A DNA stretch of 64,000 bases from Ricinus communis (taxonomy: Eukaryota; Streptophyta; Magnoliopsida; Malpighiales; Euphorbiaceae), in contig NC_063262.1 in NCBI RefSeq assembly GCF_019578655.1, positions 13,461,582 through 13,525,581 on the forward strand, in the 5' to 3' direction. Of this stretch, positions 47,221 to 57,608 are shown one piece after another. Within the stretch, counting starts at the first letter, position 1, and the number at the start of each line of letters is the position of its first letter. A program made the translations under genes and the position numbers. The notes under the pieces are model-generated. The model was not told where the DNA came from. It saw only the letters and a list, made by a program, of their open reading frames with translations, and did not search any database.

Positions 47221-48250
47221 TTGTGAGTAACGACTATATTTTTGACAGTTTTAAGTAAAAGTGCAAGCGCACTTGCGAGGCCCAATCACACAATTTAAAG
47301 ATTAGTTATAGCGACTAGTATTGAGAAAGACCATAGTCACGCTCCAGAATCGTGATCACACTTTTAAGGTTTGTTTCCAACATGTTGGAGACCTGTAAAA
47401 TGTGAGCATACTTCTGAAGCGCGAACGCTTTGGCTAATCTTTTAAAAAACTACAGGTTCAAGGTCATTCAAGGTCATGCTTTGATCACAAATTTAGTTTT
47501 GTTGGGTATGAGGAGGGCACAATGAGCTATTAAGTAGCTTACATGTAGAAAGAAAGGTTACCCAATTTAACAAAATAAAGGTTCAAGTAGGAGATGCAAC
47601 TTTATAAAAGTAGAGAAAATAATGCATATCATTATCCATTAATAAGAAAATTTGATGTATGAGAAATGAGAATAAAAGGTTAATATAATGTGCTTTCATT
47701 AATCATATCTAACTATCTATTAATAAAATTTAATCTTTCCTCATTCAAAGGTTTTAAAATTGTGACTAACGGCTATATTTTTGACAGTTTTAAGCAAAAG
47801 CACGAGCCTATTTTCCAGACGCAGTCGTACAATTTAAAGATTTTTCATAACCACTAGTCTTGAAAAAGACTGCAGTCACGCTTTAGAATCATGAGCACAC
47901 TTTTAAGGTCCATTTCCAACATGTTGGAGACCTGTAAAGTGTGAGCATGCTTCTGAGGCATGAATGCTTTGGCTGATTTAAAAAAAAAATACAAGTTCAA
48001 TGTCATTCAAGGTCATGCTTTAATCACAATAAGCTATTAAGTAGCGTACATGCAAAAAAAGGTTACCTAATTTAACAAAATAGAGATTCAAGTAGAGATG
48101 TAATTTCATAAGTAGGGAAAATAATGCATATCATATCCTTTAATAAGAAACTTTGATGTATGAGAAATGAGAATGCAAGGCTAATATAATGTGCTTCCAT
48201 CAATCATATCTAATTCTCTCTTAAGGAAATTTAATCTTTCCTCATTCAGG
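47221..48250. repeat. ~540-bp diverged tandem duplication
   Basis: 47221-47759 and 47760-48250 are head-to-tail copies. Both start ttgtga.taac..ctatattt, share 'ccaacatgttggagacctgtaaa' type sequence (47376-47400 against 47917-47941) and end 'tttaatctttcctcattca'. The second copy lacks about 45 bases. Many substitutions separate them, so the duplication is old. It lies between the ORF1 leader and the truncated end of the SIRE-like pol and may be part of the ORF1 element's 5' region. Confidence 0.8.
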
Positions 48251-48931
48251 GGTTTTGTGAAGATTCTTTAGGACTTGCTTCAGATCTAGCACAAAGACAA
48301 ACACTATACATGATATCGGGTCTACAGGTGGTTAAGTATAAAAAATAATCGATCATACCTCTGTGGAGCTTTCCATTCACACTCTTACCCTTCTCGTCTT
48401 TGCCCAATTTTATTGAGACACCCATAGGTGCTTTTACTACTTTACAACCATCCATCTCAGATTTCTTTAAGAGCTTCTTTGTATACTTGAATTGGTTAAT
48501 GAATATTCCATCATTGCTTTTCTTAATTTGGTGATCAAAAAAGAATTTGAGCTCTCCCATCATGCTTATTTTAAGTTTCCTAGTCATACACTTAGCAAAA
48601 TCCTCACAAAGCAATTCATTACTACCATCAAATACAATGTTGTCAATATAAATTTGTACAATAAGAGTGTCATACTTGTGTTTCTTCATAAATAAAGTAG
48701 TGTCAGCTTTTCCTTTAAAGAAACCATTTTCTGTCAAAAAGAAACTAAGCCTTTCATACCAAGCTCTAGGAGCTTGATTTAAACCATACAAGGCCTTAGT
48801 TAACTTAAAGACATGATTTGGAAACTTGTGATTTCTAAATCTGGGAGGTTTTTCAACATACACTTCCCCCTTAATGAAATAATTTAGAAATGCACTTTTA
48901 ACATCGATTTGAAATAATTTGAAATTCATGT
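48246..48931 (-). pseudogene. SIRE-like Copia reverse transcriptase, C-terminal half
   Basis: An open 227-codon frame: FKLFQIDVKSAFLNYFIKGE, VFKLTKALYGLNQAPRAWYE, RLSFFLTENGF, then IYIDNIVFDGSN where the RT catalytic YVDD is expected, then MMGELKFFFDHQIKKSNDGI, FINQFKYTKKLLKKSEM, TTCRPDIMYSVCLCAR. The second catalytic Asp is replaced by Asn (YIDN), so it would be inactive even though the frame is open. It lacks most of RNase H. Confidence 0.88.
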
Positions 48932-50727
48932 TATTAGAGTACGCCCTAAAGACAAGGGGTTGTCAGATGATCTATGTTAATTTATACATCATATTGATGG
49001 CATGCAATTATACTAAAGGCTTTGCTAAACTCTTAATGATATGAGTAGTCGTGGTGTTATCAAGGAATAATCCAGACTATAAGAGATGAACACTATGGAA
49101 TATAAACATAAATATAAGAGAAATTATAAAGATAATGAGGTTCTCATTACATACATTCCTAAACTTTATTTATAGTCTATATTTGATCAAGAATTAGATA
49201 TTGATTGTTAGATATTGATCAAATGCTTGAAACTACCATAATGTGTTATCACTTATGAAGTAAGTAATATGTCATATAAGGTTGAGGAATAGGATTCCAA
49301 AATAAGCATATGGGTGCTTGTTACAAGAATAAGTTCATTGAACATAACCTTACTGAGTAGTCCATATGGAATTTAACCCAAATGTCTATGGACAACACTC
49401 TTGTGACAATCATGTAAGGCATGATCCTTAGACTTGAGATAACATTCTATTATCATATATGAGGATTACTGTACTTTGATGCTATCTTGTATTCTCCTAT
49501 CTATGGATTGCTCAAAGGATAGTCATTGGGCATAGTAAGAGTCATATGAAGATAATAAGTTATCAATAAAGAACTCATTGCCCAATGTAATAAGTCATGG
49601 GACTTTATCCTGATGATTCTTGATATGCTTTAACATTAAAATCCTTGGCCAAGGTTGTTTGAATGAAGATTATGAAAAGTATTTCATAGATCTTATTCAA
49701 TATATTATATGCAATTATCAAGAACAAATATGATTGGTTCAATTATAGAGTTAACACTTGTATCCATACTCTATGAATCATTTGGGATAAAAGTACAGTG
49801 AAAGGATTGAATTATATTGTATGATTGTTCACTATAAGGATTGATTAAAGCACTATAATCATTCCTACATATTTGGATGGTCATGATGCATTACTAGATC
49901 CCAATCTTGATATATGAATATGGATTAAATTAATTAGAGAATTAACATTGAATTAGAGGAGTTTATTTCATAATCCATATTCATTACCAAACTATTAGGA
50001 ACCTTTTGGATCGCACATAAATAGTCTTTAAGTGAGGATTAGAATGAGGCTTTAAGCATTGGGCTTAAGCTCATATATATTGGACCTAATTAAAGGTTAA
50101 TTAATTAATAGCTAATGGGCCTTGTATAATGTGCATGTAATGGGTTTTTTATCCATGGATTAGTTCTTACATTAATTAAGGTCCATTTAGGATAACAAAG
50201 CCTAACTTAAAGTAAATTAGGGTTTTGTAGAATTTCTAAATATTTAAGGACTTTAATTAAAAGGCCATATATATAGAAAGAGATTGTATGGGGCGCAAGC
50301 TATTGTGATTGATGTCTTTGATGAGAAAAATATTTTCTTGAGAAGAATAATATAGGTGAATCAATCAATAAGATTAATTGATTCATCCCCCTTGCTTGGA
50401 ACTAGCATTCAATCTCTAACATCTCTTCTCAATCTTTTGAAAGTGGTTTAGTAAAATCTTTACTTAGAAGCTTGTGTGTATCACCAAAAGAGACTAGTCA
50501 CTCGAGTAGCTTTGAAGTGCATCAGTCATCCTTGAAGAATCAAGAATCAATAAAACTATAAGCACTCCTTGGGATTAGCGGCACACTCCCTTTATGAGCT
50601 TTCTATATCTTTTGCTTGTTTTGTGTGTTATGGCTACTTTACATTAATGAGATCTTTAGTGGGAATTGAAAACTTTTTATATTGTTTTATTGCACCTTTC
50701 CATATATTTTAATATCAATTCCCAACA
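48932..50727 (+). mobile_element. Solo LTR (1796 bp) inserted in the SIRE-like pol
   Basis: Flanked by CATGT on both sides (48927-48931 and 50728-50732). Begins TATTAGAGTACGCCC (TG changed to TA) and ends CAATTCCCAACA. The minus-strand pol reads ...AYACHM on one side and MNFKLFQ... on the other, so the LTR sits between two neighbouring codons with the target duplicated. No internal coding region; a related truncated copy in opposite orientation is at 42104-43245. Confidence 0.88.
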
Positions 50728-52400
50728 CATGTGACATGCATAAGCTAAGAGAATTTTAATGGCTCTAATTTAGCAACTAGAGCAAAGGTCTCATCATAAT
50801 CAATGCCTTCTTCTTGGTTGTAACCTCTTACAACCAATCTAGCCTTGTTCCTAGTGATTAAGCCTTGTTGATCTAACTTGTTTCTAAATAACCATTGGCA
50901 CCCAATAATTTGGTAGTCTTTAGGTTTAGAAAAAAGTTTTCATAATTTGTTTCTTTCAAATTAGTTAATTTCATCTTGTATAGTAATCACCTAATTCTCA
51001 TCACTTAGAGCCTTATCAATAGTCCTTGGATCAAATTTAGAAATAAAGGCTAGATTATTCATTGCCACAAGTTTAGAATGAGGACTTACTCCTTTTGATA
51101 GATGTCTAATAACTTATGTAGGAGGATGATCCTTCTTGAAATTTCATTCCTTGGGAAGACTTTGTGAAGTCATATCTGCCGAAAAAAATATAATGACCTC
51201 AAAAAGCTATTCCTTTCATTCTTCTTCTATGTTGAACCCTTTTGGATTACATCTAGAACAATATAAGTGGGACGACGGGCAATGACATGAAATGCATGCT
51301 GCATTAGAAAAATACGGGTTTTCGAATTAAGAGAAATCAAGAATTCTCACTGTTTCTTAGATTCATGGATCCAAGTGAACTTTTAATAGTTTGAGCTTCT
51401 TGAGTTGCATCATGATAAATTTGGTTTTCTTGATTAGATTTAATGGTTTCTTCAATCCCTTTTGATGGATCATCAAGATTTATCTTAGATCTTTAAATAC
51501 ACCTAAAATATCATTCACACAAATACCTTTTCCAAGATTACGCTTTCTTGATCCATCAAATACAATGTTCATAGCCTCTTTAACTACCAAAGTATGTTTG
51601 TTAAAGCCTCTATAAGCTTTGCTTGATATGGAATAGCCTAGGAAGATTCCTATATCAGTTTTAGAGTAAAATTTGCCAATATTTTCCTTGGTGATTAAAA
51701 TATAGTATTCGCATCCAAATACTCTGAAATATGAGACTTTAGGCTTTCTTCTATTTTAGAGCTCATTATATGTTTTATGTAATAAAGTTCTTTTGAAAAC
51801 CTTTATTTGCAACATAACAACTAGTGTTAACAGCTTCCGCCCAAAATTAAGGAGGAAATTTATACTCATTGAGTATTGTTCTAGCTATTTCCATTAAAGT
51901 TCTATTTTTCCTCTCCACAATACCATTTTATTGTGAGAAATGCCAATTTATTGCAAAGTGATTCAAAGAGGTCTTTTTTAAATTATTTTCAATGTCACTC
52001 CTTATTGAGGAAATCAAATACCTTTTTCATTTTGAACGCGTTTTGCAAAACTTTTGAAAACAGTGAAAGCTTCATTCTTATTAGCAAGGGAATTAACCTA
52101 AGTAAATCTAAAATAGTCATCAATGATAACAAATGCGCATGACTTTCCACCCAAGCTAGCTACTATAGTTGGTCCAAACCAATCCATATATAATAGTTGG
52201 GGTGGTCTAGAAGTACTCGCAATGTTCTTTGATTTGAATATTGATAGATGTTATTTCCCCATTTAACATGGTTCATAAAGTTTGTTCTTGATGAACTTCA
52301 CCTGAGGAAGTCCATTCACTAGCTCTGTTTCTGCTAACTTTTGTAGAAGATCGATACTTGTATTTTTAAGTCTTCTATGCCATAGCCAAGATTCATCACT
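50728..52400 (-). pseudogene. SIRE-like Copia integrase and RT N-terminus
   Basis: Minus-strand reading gives SDESWLWHRRLKNTSIDLLQ (about 52395-52340, pre-integrase zinc region), SLGGKSCAFVIIDDYFRFT (integrase core, about 52165-52105), YFRVFGCEYYILITKENIGK and FYSKTDIGIFLGYS (integrase C-terminal part, about 51745-51640), MNIVFDGSRKRNLGKG, and finally [20 protein letters not shown] followed by [20 protein letters not shown] (RT start, about 50890-50775). Multiple stops and shifts; a pseudogene. Confidence 0.82.
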
Positions 52401-53000
52401 AATAGAAAAAAACACTTGAAAGATTAGTTAGCAACCTTATATAGGTCAATTGAGTAGGTATTGCCACTTCTTTGTCCCTTGAATACAACTTTGTTATCCA
52501 CTAGGTTGTTGACATAGCATCCATTAGAGTCAAAAGTGACTTTGTTACCTTTATCACATAATTGACTTACACTTAATAAATGATGTCTTAATCCATCAAC
52601 TAAGAAAACATCATCTATAAAAGATTGACCATTCTTACTAATAGAACCAATGCCAATTACCTTACCCTTGGCATCATTACCAAATGTGACTTTTCTTTCG
52701 TCATAGATTTTAATATTAATAAATAGGTTCTTTTCTCTCGTCATGTGCCTTGAACATTCACTATCAACATGCCAAAGATTTGTGCTTGTAGACTTAAGAC
52801 ACACCTCATGTGAGTCCTCCATGTTGGCCATAAAATAAAGGTTGGTCTCTTCATATCTATCACTCTCCATATTTGAGGTTGAGGATGCGTCACTCTATTT
52901 TTTTTGTCTCCTTTCGTATTTAGGAAAATCCGGTTTAATGTGTCCTTGCTTTCCACGTTCATAATATTTAATATCATCCTTTTTATTTTTGCTTAGTCTT
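52401..53000 (-). pseudogene. SIRE-like Copia gag end and protease
   Basis: KYYERGKQGHIKPDF (about 52965-52920) is a zinc knuckle that has lost all its cysteines. After a stop, an open 148-codon frame (52870-52424) gives WHVDSECSRHMTREKNLF, where the protease DSG is changed to DSE, then VTFGNDAKGKVIGIGSISKN, LVDGLRHHLLSVSQLCDKGN and SGNTYSIDLYKV. The active-site glycine is lost, so it is inactive. Confidence 0.85.
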
Positions 53001-53009
53001 GGCTTGAAG

Positions 53010-53776
53010 AAAACATCAATGGTGAAATAAAACCTCCCTAAAATAGTCATAGGTTCATAGTCGTAGCAATTGACTACTTCTCGAAGTGGGTCGAAACTGA
53101 GTCATTTACCACCGTGGGGGCAAGGGAAATGGCCAGATTTATAAAAAGGAACCTGATCTGCAGATACAAGGTCCCACATCCAATCATGACGAATAATGGG
53201 GTAAGTTCATGGGTGAGACATCAGACCTACTAGCGGAATACAAAGTCGAGCATCACAGGTCTTATCTATATAGACCTCAAGCAAATGGAGCAGTAGAAGC
53301 AGCCAATAAGAAGTTGAAGAAAAAACTCTAAAAAATGGTGTGGAATCACATGGACTGGTCGTTTTGGTAACCCTTTGCACTTTGGAAATATCGGATAATC
53401 GAGTAAACATCGATTGGGCAAACATCATACTCCATGGTTTACAAGATTGAAGCAGTTTTGCCGATTGAGTTGGAGTTAAAATCTTTAAGAGTTGTATTAG
53501 AGGCTGATACACCGGAGTATCAATAGGTCGAGCAAAGATACGAGCAATTGGTTGTGGTTGATGAAAAAAGAATGAGAGCCCTATACCACATGCAGTTCTA
53601 TCAGAAAAGGATAGCCAGGGCATTCGACTTGAGAGGGAAGTCCATGCCAAATTAGGAAGGCCCATACTTGGTAAAGAAGATTCAGCCTAAAGATATTGCT
53701 AAAATCTCAGACCTAGAGGGGAATGAGTTCACTGAACCAATCAACTTAGATTGTCTAAAGAAATACTATATTTAAA
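53010..53776 (+). pseudogene. Tat/Ogre-like Ty3/Gypsy integrase, C-terminal part
   Basis: Reads, over several frames, FIVVAIDYFSKWVETESFTT, REMARFIKRNLICRYKVPHP, IMTNNG (catalytic Asp of TDNG replaced by Asn), YRPQANGAVEAANKKLKKKL (catalytic Glu retained), KIEAVLPIELELKSLRVVLE, RYEQLVVVDEKRMRALYHMQ, FYQKRIARAFDL, GPYLVKKIQP, SDLEGNEFTEPINLDCLKKY then YI and the stop (53776). 'EPIN.D..KKYY' is the usual end of Tat-type integrase. The upstream RT and RNase H are absent; the fragment starts where the minus-strand Copia remnant ends. At least five stops or shifts. Confidence 0.88.
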
Positions 53777-54339
53777 AATAAATAATAGAAAAATAGCTTG
53801 CTGATTGGAAAACCTGAAAAGGCTGGTCATGTAAAAGTTAGGGCAATGAGAAAGAAAATAGTTAGCTAGAAAATCTAAAAAGACTAGCTGATGATAGGAG
53901 TTATATCTTGAGAAATTAAAATGTACCAATCTAAGCTTTTACTAAATGAATAAATTGTTTACAATTATTATCAAACATGTATATGTCTGTTTACCATTCT
54001 ACACACTAACTGAAAGCGAAACAAAGCCAGAAGTTCTAAGCAAAATAAATGAGATATAAAAGAAGTATATTTTCTGTCTTCTTCTTCTCTTTACATCTGC
54101 ATCCCTAGAGAGAGCAACTAATTCTCGAGTCTTTTAGGTTCTTATTTGGTTTTTGTTGCACATAAGCTCACATAAATGCAATAATAAAGGGAAATAAGCA
54201 ACATAGAAGTAATTTGAAGGTCAAAATCAATGATTTTATATACCCTAGAAAATCTAAAATTCTATAAAAGTTCTAAGAGGCAAGTTCTACAAGCCACAGC
54301 AAAAGAAGTACGAGTAACAAAGAAGATCAAAAGCTGGGG
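53777..54339 (+). other. Downstream region of Tat integrase
   Basis: Contains two phrases of the kind that follows Tat pol genes ('ttgctgattggaaaacctgaaaaggc' near 53800-53825 and 'tagctagaaaatctaaaaagac' near 53863-53885), an imperfect repeat. No coding frame. Confidence 0.5.
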
Positions 54340-56852
54340 CTCTCTCTTGAATCCCCCATTTTAACGTCCAAGTCAGTGTCCGTCCCTTGGGTCCATAAGG
54401 TCGATAGCTGAAATGTCAAAGTGTTGATCCGACGTTGAGCGCTGACCTGATGCTGCTGGTCGTCCACTTGCCCGTGCAAGCCCTCGTGGTCCCTCTGATG
54501 AAAACCCGTAAGGAGATTAGTTAGTGCATTTCATACATGTGTACATGCATACATGTTACGTTGCATAAATAATTTTCTTACCCGTCAATCCTTACCGAGG
54601 ATAAAGAATTGCCTCTTCGTAGCACCAACCAATTGACGGACGTACTGGAACTAGTCTCTCTGGACCCGTACGGTTATTTGCATAATATGTTACTAACATT
54701 CAAGAAAAAGGAGACGTGAAAACATAAAAGAGGAAGTAAATTACATGCGTAAGTGCTCGGAGTGAACTCTAGAGGGAGGCAATGCTCCATGGCAAGCCGG
54801 TGCTCGATCACATCCTGAGGGCTCTAGTATGAGACCATTGGATCTAGAGGGAGTGAAATGCTCCCTGGAACCTCATCAAATGAGGTTATGGGAGGTGCCT
54901 TAAAGGGAGCAGCAGTAGAGGAACCCATGATGTGGGAAGGCCTGCAACATTCGGCATATTGCCCCTTGATCGGCTCACGAGCAGTATGAGCTTGGTAGAG
55001 GAACTATAAATAAAATGATTAGAAAAGCAGGATACAAAAAACAAAAAATTAGAAGTAAGTCCAAAAATTACCTGAGCCATGATGTCATCACTTGAGGGCG
55101 CAACCATCAGTAGCTGAAGGATGAAGGAAGTGTAATCTGTCCACTAAGAACGAATAGTGAAATCCTCGGGCTTATCGTACCCTGCTAGACACTCTACTAG
55201 CTCCTCCCTAACAAGGTCTAAGTCCAAAATATAGAGAGAGGAGGAGCTCAGGAAACTCGGTGCTTGCTAGGGCCTCACTCCCACCCATAGATCCTCTCTC
55301 CTAAGTACTATGCTTGACGGGTATGTTTGGTCAACCAGATCCTCCTCTGCTTAAGGTCAGCTATAGATAGCATGTAGGGATCCCACTAGCAATGCTCCCT
55401 CAGCCAATCACCACGAATTTGTAAATTAGAAAGGTAAGTAACTATTTAAATAAAGCACGAGTATGACTAATAAATTTTGTTTACCTTGTCCTAGGTCAAG
55501 CATTGATCTACATGCAATGCACGTGAACCTCAGCCCACTCCAATGTGACACTCCTACTCGAGGCCCAGCGCCTCAAGCGAGGGAAAGCCGACGAGGTGCA
55601 TATAGGCTGTGAGCCCACCAAAAGGCCAATCTCCAAATCCCAACCTACTAAACAAGAATCAGCATTTTCTATACTGATAAAAGAAACTAGAGGAGAGAAG
55701 TCAGAATATAGCTTACATGGATTGCATGCTAAAAGCTGTAGATTCTCTTACTACCTCTGATAGTAATGTCCATTTGGTGAGACATGTATGCTAGAGCCAC
55801 AGATCCCTAGTTGTAGGAGTAGACCTGATCCAAATCTCGCATTGGGGCTAAGTACTGAAAGTTCAATGAATTCTCTGAGTCATTGAACAAATTTGTGCCA
55901 AAGAGGAACACCAAGAAGGCTTGGACCATCTGATCGACCTCCTAAGCATTTCGAGGAACAAAGGCCCGATAATGGAGGGGTATGCTTTGATAGGGAATGC
56001 AGCACAAGTTCTTGAATGTTAACAAGAACCCAAGCAAATCAGTGATGAAGTGGTCCCGGATGTCGAAGCACTGATCGCAGATGCATCATCAAAGGGCACG
56101 GGCATGCCGGAGAAATTAGTGCCCATGATAGCAACAAAGGAAAGAAGGGAGAGTGTCAGCTCACCGACCAGGGTGTGGAAGGTGTGAGCAGTATCCATCC
56201 ACCTCTGGATAAGGCATAAACAGAGGTATGGTCGACCCTCTTAATGATTAACGGGAGTGTAGCTACAAACTGACAGAAGTCAGTGTTTCCATCCTAGCCT
56301 AGATAGAGCTAGGGAGCTTGTTGAACCACTCACGAGCACCATAAAATTTTTTGGCGAATCGGATCGACATAACGTCACCCTGAAAAGACAAATGCACATG
56401 TACTAAACATAATTTACATATGAAAAGGACCTAAATAGGTAATTATATATCTATTAGTTTATATTTTTTACAAAAGGGCCCTGAAAACCCATTTTCAGCT
56501 TGTGCACAGTCAATTTGGACAGTGTAGAGCTGATCTACTCTACACAGAGCCCATCACCACTACGCAAAGCCGATTGGCACTGTACACAGCCAATCAACTC
56601 TACAGACAATCTTTTGCATATTTTGGATAATAACATGTGTATTTAGTGAATAAGTCATAGGAAACAAAGTTTAAACTAAGAAAATACCTCTCCAATGGAT
56701 GAAAATGCCCGATGGTTGTTCAATTTTGCCAAAATGGAGATTTTCTCTTCCTTCACATGCCTAAGGTCGTTTTGAAGAGAAATTAGAGGTGAAAAATTCC
56801 AATTTGGTGCGATTGGGTTACGTCCAGCAAACGTTGGGGAAAAGCTCGCCAT
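54340..56852 (-). pseudogene. Antisense plant-mobile-domain (PMD) gene carried inside the Tat element
   Basis: The minus strand, opposite to gag/pol, encodes a plant mobile domain protein (family of MAIN/MAIL1, also widespread in transposons; no catalytic activity established). Exon 1, 56852-56688, is open: MASFSPTFAGRNPIAPNWNF ... LNNHRAFSSIGE, 55 codons, with donor GTATTT. The acceptor TTTTCAG gives exon 2 from 56379 in phase: GDVMSIRFAKKFYGAREWFN, KLPSS, then stop and shifts. The hallmark LIQRWMDTAHTFHTLVGELT and FVAIMGTNFSGMPVPFDD lies at about 56220-56095; AFLVFLFGTNLFNDS, FQYLAPMRDLDQVYSYN and GSVALAYMSHQMDIT at about 55930-55750; FPRLRRW at about 55575. Later short exons (MVAPSSDDIMAQ | FLYQAHTAREPI at 55107-54960, coiled-coil-like RDHEGLHGQVDDQQHQV near 54495) have GT/AG-like borders. 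Several stops and shifts make it a pseudogene. Confidence 0.78.
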
Positions 56853-57608
56853 TTCAAGACTAATTTTGTGAAATTTGGTTAAGAAATGAAAGAAAGATTA
56901 CGAAAAGAGTGAAGAGAGGGTTTGAGAGAGAAAAGTGAAGGAAAATAGATAAAGTGAATGAATGATAGATATAAAGGTTAGGTCCCTAACCTATCAAAAT
57001 CACGTTTTAGTCCAAAAAAGTTGGTGCAAGTCCTTAGAAGACACATATAAGGCAAGTTGGCATCTCGAAATGAAAGTTTCTTGAAAATTACAAGTTTGAT
57101 CCCTAATCTACTAAAATTACTCTTTAGTCCTTGAGCGGGCTTAGTAGTAGAATAGCTTTCAAAGGGCATTAAAAAAATCAGATCAGACCTAAGGCGAGAT
57201 TTCTAATTAAATATACTCGAAAGTGAAAAGTCATAAAATTGACCCAAAGTGGTAAATCGCTTCCTGAATTAGAAAAATAGCCAGAGTAAAGTCTCTATTA
57301 ATCATGAAATCAACGAGCGTCGTTCCCAAATTAATGGGCATGGTTCCCAAATCAACAGACATGGTTCCAAAATCAATGGAGGTGGTTCCCAAATAGCAAG
57401 TGAAGTTCCCAACCTAAGCAGGTGAAGTCTTCAAAGAATTCAAGCAGGCATGGTCTCCACATCAAATCAACAATCAAAGTTCGAGCTAACGGGCCATGGC
57501 TTATACAGCTCACAGATATATCCTTTTCTCATATCCTTGATATTTATGAATGTCTCAATTTATTTAAATGCATTGCATGCTCATAAACTTTAACAAACTA
57601 GGAGCAAC
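56853..57608 (+). other. Region between antisense gene and LTR, with polypurine-like tract
   Basis: Presumably holds the promoter of the antisense gene. Near 57300-57420 the phrase 'aatgg.catggttcccaaa' is repeated four or five times. The last bases (ctaggagcaac, about 57598-57608) stand where the Tat polypurine tract is expected, though degraded. Confidence 0.45.

Larger units (their letters stand above)
48246..53000 (-). mobile_element. SIRE-like Ty1/Copia element, internal fragment, split by a solo LTR
   Basis: Minus-strand gag end, protease, integrase and RT are in Copia order from 53000 down to 48246, interrupted at 50727-48932 by an LTR. Both element LTRs are missing: the RNase H end breaks off at PKESSQNP (48246), where the tandem duplication begins, and the gag side ends about 53000, where a plus-strand Gypsy integrase begins. 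Confidence 0.85.

Noticed and set aside
52741..52977. 78-codon minus-strand frame
   Set aside because: Out-of-frame shadow of the Copia gag/protease text read in another frame.
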